From Flammeovirgaceae bacterium BBD 1991-12 (GTDB taxonomy: Bacteria > Bacteroidota > Bacteroidia > Cytophagales > Cyclobacteriaceae): DNA of 64,000 nucleotides. The translations under genes and the position numbers were made by a program. A model generated the notes under the pieces. It was given only the letters and a program-made list of their open reading frames with translations. It had not been told where the DNA came from and searched no databases. The stretch's first letter is position 1. Each line of letters begins with the position of its first letter. This document shows, in pieces, positions 54,872 through 62,572 of the stretch. The DNA is taken from NCBI GenBank assembly GCA_001657315.1, contig LYSV01000011.1, positions 1 through 64,000 on the forward strand, in the 5' to 3' direction.

Positions 54872-56162
54872 ACTGATTATTCATAAACAACCGGAAAATA
54901 TCCCGATCCTTATACAACTCTTCATATGTCTGGAATTCATCCGGCAGGGGAATGATACGCAGGCCGTTCATTTTAAAAAACTGCTGTGACAGTGGCTGGT
55001 CCGAACTAAGGTCGTTCACCATATCCTCTTCCAGCTCATCACCGTTGGTCTCCCAGAACGCGGGATCATAGTTGATGACCGGATTTACCATCTCATTATA
55101 AATGATCATCCGTTGATCGTAATTAAGCCGCCGGACCTCATTTGCCCTGAACTCTCCTCCTCTGATCTGCAGCCGCTCTTCGGTCCTTTTATCTCCCGCC
55201 ATACCGTTAATGGTCATCGAAACCTTATTCAGATAATACCGGTCCCCTACTTTGATAAAGTCGATACCAAACTCCGAGGAATTCAGCTCATCACATTCCA
55301 TATCCAGCAGATCAGTCAGGCGATTATGTTTCACCTTCAACCCTATGACGGCATAGTCATCCGCATTGATGAATATCTTTCCGTAATAGTTCTCTCTGTC
55401 TGCTTCAGACGCAAAACCTATCACAAATACATTATGCCCCTGATATGTGGTAAGACTGTCCGTAGTAAAGGTAAAATCCCTTTGTTTTTTACCCAGGGGG
55501 CCATTGTACAGATATTCACTCCTCGCCTTTAGCAGCTTGTCAACTCTCAGCACCCTGCTGGAAGAATCACATCCTGAACTGACGGTATACACGCTTCTCC
55601 TTATATTTTTCCACTGTGCAAGGTCATAGGAGAACAACTTGTTTTTCCTGTAGTAGGCGGACTGGTAGCCAGCTACATGCAATACACCATAGGCTTCTGT
55701 GAAGCCCAGATATCGCTGGTCCTGCAATATTTCTTCCCTGTAAAACGCGAACAGATAATAGGGGTCTTCACGAAAGTGTACCTTCAGCATTTTTGAGGCA
55801 TTATTTACAAGGTCCTCCGCTGTTTCCTTTTCTGCTTTCACCAGCACCTCTTCCAGCAGAGTAATTTTCGGGGTAAGCAACACCTCTCTTACATCACGGT
55901 CTACCATGGTCCTGAGTGTGGAACGATATTCATCATACCCTATGCTGGAGATGATAATAGCCTTGTCCAGCTCCATTTCATCCACCTTTAGTACAAAATT
56001 CCCACTACCATTGGCGCTGAAAGCATACTGCTGGGCAGGGAAAAACACGGTGGCATAGGGGACTGGCCTCCCATCTTCGGCATCACGAATAGTAACAGAA
56101 AGTGTATGCTGACTGAAAGTGGTGAGAGGAAAAATAAAACCAAGGAATAACAGGTATCTCAT
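54870..56162 (-). CDS. Secreted protein with carboxypeptidase-like regulatory domain
   Basis: A 430-residue exported protein. After a signal peptide (RYLLFLGFIFPLTTFSQ) comes a carboxypeptidase-like beta-sandwich (about 18-105: LSVTIRDAEDGRPVPYATVF, IIISSIGYDEYRSTLR, ITLLEEVLVKAEKETAEDLV). The remaining 320 residues are beta-rich with YYLFAFYREEILQDQRYLGF and GHNVFVIGFASEADRENYYG, seen in many Bacteroidetes surface proteins. No TonB barrel follows, so it is not a receptor. Start is ATG at 56162; a TTG at 56177 is less likely. Function unknown. Confidence 0.85.
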   Translation of the reverse strand: MRYLLFLGFIFPLTTFSQHTLSVTIRDAEDGRPVPYATVFFPAQQYAFSANGSGNFVLKVDEMELDKAIIISSIGYDEYRSTLRTMVDRDVREVLLTPKITLLEEVLVKAEKETAEDLVNNASKMLKVHFREDPYYLFAFYREEILQDQRYLGFTEAYGVLHVAGYQSAYYRKNKLFSYDLAQWKNIRRSVYTVSSGCDSSSRVLRVDKLLKARSEYLYNGPLGKKQRDFTFTTDSLTTYQGHNVFVIGFASEADRENYYGKIFINADDYAVIGLKVKHNRLTDLLDMECDELNSSEFGIDFIKVGDRYYLNKVSMTINGMAGDKRTEERLQIRGGEFRANEVRRLNYDQRMIIYNEMVNPVINYDPAFWETNGDELEEDMVNDLSSDQPLSQQFFKMNGLRIIPLPDEFQTYEELYKDRDIFRLFMNNQ

Positions 56163-56267
56163 AGCAGACCGTCGCAATTGATCACAAGTTAAAGATTAAA
56201 CGGTCAATTACGCTACATATTGACCATGAATGCCCGACCTTTTTTACGATATGACAAAGCATCTTGT

Positions 56268-56275
56268 TAGCTTTG
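56268..56275 (+). promoter_or_regulatory. -7 promoter box of the beta-synthase gene
   Basis: TAGCTTTG matches TAnnTTTG and ends 19 bases before the ATG at 56295. The -33 region is T-rich without an exact TTG. Confidence 0.45.
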
Positions 56276-56294
56276 TAAAAAAACTGCTGCTGAC

Positions 56295-57665
56295 ATGTAT
56301 TACAATTCCATCATTGAGACCATTGGCAATACTCCTTTGGTTAAACTTAACAACCTTACCCATGGGATCAGGGGAACGATACTGGTGAAGGTGGAGTATT
56401 TCAACCCAGGAAACTCCATGAAAGACAGAATGGCACTGAAAATGATCGAGGACGCCGAAAAAACCGGGGTGTTAAAACCCGGCGGAACGATCATCGAAGG
56501 GACTTCCGGTAATACAGGTATGGGATTGGCACTCACAGCCATAGCCAAAGGTTACAAATGTGTTTTTACGCTGGCTGACAAGCAATCACAGGAAAAGATA
56601 GATATCCTGAGAGCCATGGGGGCTGAGGTGATCGTTTGTCCTACCAATGTACCACCAGAAGATCCCAGAAGCTACTATTCAGTGGCAAAAAAACTGAATG
56701 AAGAAACGCCCAATTCGTTCTATCCGAATCAGTATGACAACATGTCAAATACAGCAGCTCACTATGAAACCACCGGGCCTGAGATATGGGAACAGACAGA
56801 AGGTAGAATAACCCACTATGCAGCAGGGGTGGGTACCGGCGGGTCTATGTGCGGCACAGCGAAATTTCTGAAGGAGCAAAACCCTGAAATTGTTACCGTA
56901 GGCATTGATACCTACGGATCTGTTTTCAAAAAGTACAAGGAGACCGGCGAGTTCGATGAAAATGAGGTTTATCCCTACCTGACAGAAGGTATTGGCGAAG
57001 ACATCCTCCCCCAAAATGTCGACTTTTCCCTCATCGATCATTTTGTAAAGGTAACTGACAAGGACGGAGCCATCATGACCCGCAAACTTGCACGGAGTGA
57101 AGGGCTTTTCATCGGCTGGTCCTGCGGCGCCGCCGTTCATGGAGCGCTGGAATATGCCCGTGAACATCTGAAAGAAGATGATATGATGGTGATCATACTT
57201 CCGGACCATGGCACAAGGTACCTGGCAAAAGTTTATAACGACAACTGGATGAAGGATCATGGCTTTATCGAATCCCGGGAGTTTGCTACAGCAAACGATA
57301 TCATCCGTCATAAAAATGGTTCTGACAGCCTGTTTACGGTAGAGGTAACTGCGAAAGTCGGCGATGTAGTGCAAAAGCTGAACCAGGAGGGCATAGATCA
57401 GATCCCGGTGGTCAGGGAAAATCATTTTGTAGGGAGCGTCAGCACCTCAAGGTTACTGGAGAAATTGATCGAACACCCTGAGATCAAGCATCAGCATGTA
57501 GAAGAGGTTATGGACAAACCGATCCCGTTTGTGGCTCTGGACAATACGCTGGACGTACTCTCCTCAATGATCAACAAGGAAAACAAGGCCGTACTGGTCC
57601 GTGATGATCATCATGAGGTACATATTATCACTCAACACGATATTTTAATGGCCATGACAAACTAA
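56295..57665 (+). CDS. PLP-dependent beta-synthase with CBS domains (cystathionine beta-synthase-like)
   Basis: A 456-residue enzyme. The PLP domain (1-320) has ETIGNTPLVKLNNL, PLP Lys43 in NPGNSMKDRMALKM, EGTSGNTGMGLALTAIAKGY and GVGTGGSMCGTAKFLKEQ. The C-terminal pair of CBS motifs (about 335-456: VGDVVQKLNQEGIDQIPVV, VEEVMDKPIPFVALDNTLDV) can bind adenosine ligands. There is no N-terminal heme domain. It makes cystathionine from serine and homocysteine, or acts as cysteine synthase; sequence alone does not settle which. The window also holds CysE-CysM for the other route. Confidence 0.92.
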   Translation: MYYNSIIETIGNTPLVKLNNLTHGIRGTILVKVEYFNPGNSMKDRMALKMIEDAEKTGVLKPGGTIIEGTSGNTGMGLALTAIAKGYKCVFTLADKQSQEKIDILRAMGAEVIVCPTNVPPEDPRSYYSVAKKLNEETPNSFYPNQYDNMSNTAAHYETTGPEIWEQTEGRITHYAAGVGTGGSMCGTAKFLKEQNPEIVTVGIDTYGSVFKKYKETGEFDENEVYPYLTEGIGEDILPQNVDFSLIDHFVKVTDKDGAIMTRKLARSEGLFIGWSCGAAVHGALEYAREHLKEDDMMVIILPDHGTRYLAKVYNDNWMKDHGFIESREFATANDIIRHKNGSDSLFTVEVTAKVGDVVQKLNQEGIDQIPVVRENHFVGSVSTSRLLEKLIEHPEIKHQHVEEVMDKPIPFVALDNTLDVLSSMINKENKAVLVRDDHHEVHIITQHDILMAMTN

Positions 57666-57731
57666 TTGAAATGGATGTTGTTATAAGCATAACAGGTTGA
57701 TAACATGTTAATGTAAGTAAGTTTTGGGATC

Positions 57732-57763
57732 AGCCCCGTTCCACTTGGAACGGGGCTTTTTTT
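57732..57763 (+). terminator. Intrinsic terminator of the beta-synthase gene
   Basis: AGCCCCGTTCC (57732-57742) and GGAACGGGGCT (57747-57757) are exact complements with a four-base loop and are followed by six or more T. A textbook rho-independent terminator. Confidence 0.92.
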
Positions 57764-58106
57764 GCTCCACGAGCCAAAAACGGACTTTTTTTTGAATATT
57801 CTCCACACTGCCACCATCCGTTTTCACCTCCAGGCAATACCTTATGAACTTCACACCGTCCTTTTTATACAATGGCTCGTGAGGGGCTTTGTAAAGGCCC
57901 AGGAAATAAAAAATTTTTTTGTATGCGGTTGGTAAAGTCAGTGTTCGGCATAAAACAGGCCATACATTTACATGCAAAAAAATTGATGTAACCCTGGCTC
58001 AAACTATCAAATGAGTTGATTTTCAGGCTTACTGGCCAGACCTGATCCCAAATCGAACATAATTGTTTAAAATATTACATCGAATGAGATGGCTTACCTG
58101 AATTAA

Positions 58107-58114
58107 TATCTTTG
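58107..58114 (+). promoter_or_regulatory. -7 promoter box of the TPR-HisKA gene
   Basis: TATCTTTG matches TAnnTTTG exactly, ending 11 bases before the ATG at 58126; the transcript would have a very short leader. Confidence 0.45.
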
Positions 58115-58125
58115 TCTTTGCAAAA

Positions 58126-59643
58126 ATGAGGGTGTTTATGAGGCTATTGGTGTTTTTGGTGTTCATGGTTTTCTTCTCATTGCCCGCCTACCCACAACAT
58201 TCCCAAACAGACAGTCTGACCTATGCGCTGGAAGAGACCTCACAAAGTGTGGACAGGATAAATATCCTGAACGAACGTGCATTTTGGTACATTCATCAGG
58301 ACCCCGGGCTGGCCATTGTGGATGTAAGGGAGGCATTGAGGCTCTCCAACATGTTGTCCTACGATGAGGGAATTGCCCGGGCCCATAATGTGATGGGCGG
58401 AATACACTGGAGTCAGGGAGAATATGACCAGGCGCTCGATTCCTATTTTTTGGCATTGAAAAAGTATGACCTGCTGGAAGACCGTCTGGGATCTGTAAAA
58501 TGCTACAACAATCTGGGACTCATTTATCATAGGCTGGGTGATTATAAAAAGGCGCTGGAGTACCTGAAAAAAGCCCGGTTAGGTGCAGAGGGTATAAGCA
58601 GACCATTGATGATCTACATCAACCTCGGAGAGTTATTCATATCGCTGGGAGACGTAGACAGCGCAGAGTTCTACATTCAAAAGGCTTTCGACCACCCCGG
58701 GATATCGGAACAACCCAGACCCCTCAGACTGGCCTACCGGGGAATGGCTGACATTTACCTGAAAAAAGGCGAGTATGGACTGGCGTTGGAAAATGCATGG
58801 CTGGGCCTTAAAGAATCCAGACGTTCGGCAGAAAAAAGGAGCATCGCTACCGCCTATGAACAGCTGGGCCACATATATTATCTTCTGTCAGAGCCGGACA
58901 GCTCTTCCCACTATTATGAGGCTGCGCTGGAACTTGCCTCGGATATCAGTGCTCGCGACATTCAGATCCATATTTATCAGTCGATTTCCGGGATCTATTC
59001 CGATCATCAGGATTTCGAGTCAGCACTCGAATATTTCAGGCACTATGCAGCACTTAGGGACACCATGTTCAACGAACGACGCGCCGGCCTGATCGCGAGG
59101 CTCCAGACCGAGTACGAAACGGATCTGCTGATCAGGGAAAGGGAAAATGCTGAAGCAACGATAAGAAGCCGGAACGTGGTGATCATTGCCACGGTACTGC
59201 TGCTGTTCATCTCTCTTGCACTGGCGTACGGCCTTTACCGGCAGAAAGTGGCGGCAAGAAAATTCAACACCCTGCTAAAGACAAAAACCAACCAGATCAG
59301 TCGGCAAAACCTGATGATCAGGTCACAGTCAAAAGAGCTGAAGTCACTCAATCTTAATCTGCAGGAGCTGAACAACAACCTTGAGGAAAAGGTGAGATCG
59401 AGTACGCAAATGCTTCAACGCAAGAACAAGACGCTGGCCGACTATGCCTATGCCAGTGCCCATGAGCTAAGGGGACCTGTGGCATGTGTTCTTGGCCTTT
59501 CCAATATCCTTCAGTCTTCCACGCTGGCGGATGAGGAACGGGAAGTGGTAGAGCACCTGAAAAAGGCCACAGACGAGTTGGATGAGGTGATGAGATCACT
59601 ACGTGAAAGGCTGGAAGCAGATGAACAGCTTGATCGCCAATAG
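58126..59643 (+). CDS. TPR signalling protein with HisKA domain but no ATPase domain
   Basis: A 505-residue protein. Signal peptide to about PAYPQ, then six or seven TPR-like repeats (about 40-325, for example YNNLGLIYHRLGDYKKALEY and YEQLGHIYYLLSEPDSSSHY), a membrane helix (VVIIATVLLLFISLALAYGL), a coiled coil (about 380-435) and a HisKA-type segment YASAHELRGPVACVLGLSNI with His446. Only 60 residues follow, without N or G boxes, and the frame stops cleanly at TAG 59641-59643. It cannot autophosphorylate alone; it may be a dimerising phosphotransfer or inhibitory partner. Confidence 0.88.
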   Translation: MRVFMRLLVFLVFMVFFSLPAYPQHSQTDSLTYALEETSQSVDRINILNERAFWYIHQDPGLAIVDVREALRLSNMLSYDEGIARAHNVMGGIHWSQGEYDQALDSYFLALKKYDLLEDRLGSVKCYNNLGLIYHRLGDYKKALEYLKKARLGAEGISRPLMIYINLGELFISLGDVDSAEFYIQKAFDHPGISEQPRPLRLAYRGMADIYLKKGEYGLALENAWLGLKESRRSAEKRSIATAYEQLGHIYYLLSEPDSSSHYYEAALELASDISARDIQIHIYQSISGIYSDHQDFESALEYFRHYAALRDTMFNERRAGLIARLQTEYETDLLIRERENAEATIRSRNVVIIATVLLLFISLALAYGLYRQKVAARKFNTLLKTKTNQISRQNLMIRSQSKELKSLNLNLQELNNNLEEKVRSSTQMLQRKNKTLADYAYASAHELRGPVACVLGLSNILQSSTLADEEREVVEHLKKATDELDEVMRSLRERLEADEQLDRQ

Positions 59644-59757
59644 CTATTCGTTCCTCACGGGCTGTCGTTGGCTTGGTTACTGATTATGATTATCATTTGT
59701 GAATTGCTGAAAATCCGACTATAGTTGTAGTACCTGCCTGCAGGACAATCAGGGCAA

Positions 59758-60345
59758 TCAGATCAGTACCACCCTGCGGCTGGGTAGTAGTTCCATAAGG
59801 TCAGGCGGAGGACCAAAATGCCGGTCCATAAAACCATTCAGTTCGTCCAGTGTACGGGAGGACAGCAGATGCTGGATCTCTTCCAGCGCGGCACCACTGA
59901 TCATGTATGGCATCTGCCCCATCTCCATTTTATCGCCCCTGCACTGTGCATAGAGCTGAAACTCCCCCAGTTCATTCATGGAGGTTTCCTTAAGCAGGCA
60001 ATGGCTTATCCACTCCTGAGGGTTACCAGGATTCTCCATCATTATTTCCATGCGCCGTGACATGTCCACATTCTCCATGAAGAAGTTTTCCACATTTTGA
60101 ATTGACTCGACGGACATCTCTCTCCTCACACGATCAGCACATTCAAAGCAGATGGCGTATTCAAAGATCACATCACGCACTTTATAACCTTCGTACTGCC
60201 GTATGGCCTTCTCAATAAAATACTCAGTGTCCTTTTCCAGCAGGTATTTGTCACAGTCGATGCAATGATCAAATAATGCACCTGAAGAAAAAGAATAAAA
60301 CTCACCTGGAATATCAACCGTATGTTCAGAATGACCCTTGTTCAT
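59758..60345 (-). CDS. Uncharacterised protein with two CxxC pairs
   Basis: A 195-residue cytoplasmic protein of unknown family. Two CxxC motifs, FDHCIDCDKYLL (about residue 28-31) and ICFECADRVR (about 68-71), could hold one zinc. The middle is acidic and Met-rich (ENVDMSRRMEIMMENPGNPQ); the end, GPPPDLMELLPSRRVVLI, is typical of a conserved C-terminus. No neighbour suggests a role; it converges with the TPR gene. Confidence 0.75.
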   Translation of the reverse strand: MNKGHSEHTVDIPGEFYSFSSGALFDHCIDCDKYLLEKDTEYFIEKAIRQYEGYKVRDVIFEYAICFECADRVRREMSVESIQNVENFFMENVDMSRRMEIMMENPGNPQEWISHCLLKETSMNELGEFQLYAQCRGDKMEMGQMPYMISGAALEEIQHLLSSRTLDELNGFMDRHFGPPPDLMELLPSRRVVLI

Positions 60346-60445
60346 CTTGACAAATCTAAGTGAATTGAAGATGAAATGCTTTAAAGTTTTTTTCAGAATT
60401 GGAAACCTTACTTAACTGTTACAGTCTTTCGACAAAGTCAACCTT

Positions 60446-61192
60446 ATGAAAACGCTTAAAAAACTACCCTTCCTGCTCTCCGTTACGTTTACTCTGGCAC
60501 TCGTATCACTCTCCGGGTGCTATATTTCCCTCGACGATGATGATTTTCACTGCGTCCGGGGCCGCGGCGCTCTGAAAACAGAAACCTACAATTTATCCGA
60601 GTTTTCCAGCATTTCAAATTCCATCAGTGCCGCCATCTTCATCACCACGGGAAGCGCCAACCACCGAGTGGTCGTGAGCGCGAGAGGGAATGTGCTGGAT
60701 GACCTTAACGTCCGTACCCGTGGAGGGGAGCTGATCATAGGATCAGACCGCTGTGTGGAGAATGGTGACGTGGAAATCGATATTTTCATGGCCGAACTGG
60801 AAGGCCTGTTCAATTCCGGATCGGCCAGTATATCCGGTACCAATACCTGGGAAACCAATCATCTGGTACTGAACCTGAGTGGCTCAGGTAAGATAGATGC
60901 TCAACTGGACGTTAATAGCGCCGATGCTTCAATAGCAGGTAGCGGAGATCTTGAACTGTCCGGCACAGTTCGTGAAGTAGACCTGTCTATTGCCGGCTCT
61001 GGCAATATGGAGGCCTTTGGTCTGGAAACGGCTACCTGCGACATCAACATAGCCGGTTCTGGAAATGCCGAAATATTTGCATCCGAGGAGCTGACCGGTA
61101 CCATCAGTGGCAGCGGCACTATCCGCTATAAAGGCAGCCCCAGTGTAAAAGTCAACATTACCGGCTCTGGTCGCGTGGTTGACAACAATTAG
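60446..61192 (+). CDS. Head-GIN (DUF2807) lipoprotein
   Basis: A 248-residue lipoprotein. The signal ends in a lipobox VSLSGC. The rest is a DUF2807/GIN beta-helix with repeating Gly-Ser-Gly turns: SNSISAAIFITTGSANHRVV, LVLNLSGSGKIDAQL, DASIAGSGDLELSGTV, CDINIAGSGNAEIFASE. Such proteins are surface or periplasmic and of unknown function, sometimes described as putative autotransporter adhesins. It stands alone and is divergent from the CxxC protein. Confidence 0.92.
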   Translation: MKTLKKLPFLLSVTFTLALVSLSGCYISLDDDDFHCVRGRGALKTETYNLSEFSSISNSISAAIFITTGSANHRVVVSARGNVLDDLNVRTRGGELIIGSDRCVENGDVEIDIFMAELEGLFNSGSASISGTNTWETNHLVLNLSGSGKIDAQLDVNSADASIAGSGDLELSGTVREVDLSIAGSGNMEAFGLETATCDINIAGSGNAEIFASEELTGTISGSGTIRYKGSPSVKVNITGSGRVVDNN

Positions 61193-61369
61193 AGGTTGGT
61201 GAGTGGTTGATGGTTGGTTTCCCGTCACTGTTCGTGCAAAATTGCAGGAGTATGGAAGAATTTCAGGTTTCAGATCTTTCAGACCACTGATTTTCGATCC
61301 TGGTCTCCATCAACACCAGAGCGTGTACAATTCTTAACCATACTATTAAATTTTGGTTAAATTCGTAAT

Positions 61370-61768
61370 ATGAAGATGTGCATGGCAGCTTTACTGATAT
61401 TTTGGATAGCAGGCGCTCATGCGCAGGAAAAACTTCAGTTCGGGGACACCCCTACCACCAATACTGATCCTAAATACAAGTCAAAGCACAAGGATCACAG
61501 GCAAAAAAAACTGATCCATTGGGTTAAGCCAAATGCCAGGGGATTGCTTATCGGAAACAAATGTTTCGACGAAGTGACCAACAAAATGGGGTTCATCTAT
61601 CTCATACAACCAAAAGGGCAGCCCGGTAATAAAAGTGAAATGGGCAGGCTCACTCGTAATTTTTTCGCCAAAACAGGTATTCTCTTTCGCAATGGCCCTT
61701 TCTGGAAGTTTAAGCTAAAAAAGAAGACCAAAGACTGCCGCCGGCAGACAGGTGATTTTACGGGATGA
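61370..61768 (+). CDS. Small secreted basic protein
   Basis: A 132-residue protein with a signal peptide (ALLIFWIAGAHAQ) and a Lys-rich body (KYKSKHKDHRQKKLIHWVKP). A central segment, ARGLLIGNKCFDEVTNKMGF, and a late PFWKFKLKKKTKDCRRQTGD contain two Cys that could form a disulfide. The family was not recognised. It is transcribed convergently with trmH. Confidence 0.7.
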   Translation: MKMCMAALLIFWIAGAHAQEKLQFGDTPTTNTDPKYKSKHKDHRQKKLIHWVKPNARGLLIGNKCFDEVTNKMGFIYLIQPKGQPGNKSEMGRLTRNFFAKTGILFRNGPFWKFKLKKKTKDCRRQTGDFTG

Positions 61769-61818
61769 CTGTATGGAGCAGAAGCCCCGGGAACAAGTCT
61801 TGAGAACGCCTGTCAACA

Positions 61819-62556
61819 TCAACGCACGAAACGGGTAATATTGTCACAAATGATGGCCGTGGCCATAGCCACATTTAGCGACTCTGCAGCGCCGTAACGG
61901 GGAATGGTAATTCGACAGGTGACCCTTTCCATTACCTTTTCTGAAATGCCCCGGGCCTCATTCCCAAGGAGCAATATACCCGAGGGAGCAAATTTTACTT
62001 CGTGGATGTTCTCACCCTCCATAAAAGCTCCATAAACAGGGACGCCCGCTTCATCCAGATACTTTTCCAGGGAAGCATAGTATACATTTACCCTGCAAAA
62101 AGATCCTTTTGATGCCGCTATGACCTTCGGATTATAAAATTCAGCGGTTTCATCCGACGCCACAATTTGCCGAATACCATACCAGTCGGCCGTCCTGATG
62201 ATCGTGCCCAGATTACCAGGATCGTTGACGCCATCCAGCACCAGGGTGTAGCCCGTGGAAACCTCAACCGGAGTATTTGGCTTCATTTCCACTACCGCCA
62301 GCGCCGCATTGTTGGTAACAAAGGTACCTGCCGATGCAAGCATCTTTTCCGTGACCACATCATGCTTCACTGGCGTAATCTCCGGAGCATAATCATGCAT
62401 AAACTTCTCCGTTACCAGTAACTGATGTACTTTAAAATCTGATTTCAGCACCTCCAATACACTTTTTTCTCCCTCTACCAGAAACAGTCGTTCCTGCCTG
62501 CGGTATTTTTTTAATTGCAGTGATTTGAGGAACTTCGTAGTTGCTTTTGATATCAT
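61819..62556 (-). CDS. TrmH/SpoU-family RNA 2'-O-methyltransferase
   Basis: A 245-residue SPOUT enzyme. An N-terminal substrate-binding domain (SLQLKKYRRQERLFLVEGEK) is followed by the knotted catalytic domain with motif 1 LDGVNDPGNLGTIIRTADWY, motif 2 ILLLGNEARGIS and motif 3 IPRYGAAESLNVAMATAII. It methylates a ribose 2'-OH in tRNA or rRNA; target unknown. ATG at 62556 gives the usual start (MISKATTKFLKSLQ); an in-frame extension to 62643 lacks family sequence. It diverges from the TamL gene with 16 bases between the starts. Confidence 0.94.
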   Translation of the reverse strand: MISKATTKFLKSLQLKKYRRQERLFLVEGEKSVLEVLKSDFKVHQLLVTEKFMHDYAPEITPVKHDVVTEKMLASAGTFVTNNAALAVVEMKPNTPVEVSTGYTLVLDGVNDPGNLGTIIRTADWYGIRQIVASDETAEFYNPKVIAASKGSFCRVNVYYASLEKYLDEAGVPVYGAFMEGENIHEVKFAPSGILLLGNEARGISEKVMERVTCRITIPRYGAAESLNVAMATAIICDNITRFVR

Positions 62557-62572
62557 AACTGACCCGTTTATA

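Larger units (their letters stand above)
57666..58125. other. 460-base gap after the beta-synthase gene
   Basis: It holds the terminator at 57732-57763 and the promoter at 58107-58114. The minus strand carries an open frame (57708-57977, 89 codons, TTG start) whose sequence, for example KKDGVKFIRYCLEVKTDGG, looks protein-like but overlaps the terminator hairpin; it was not called as a gene. Confidence 0.55.
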
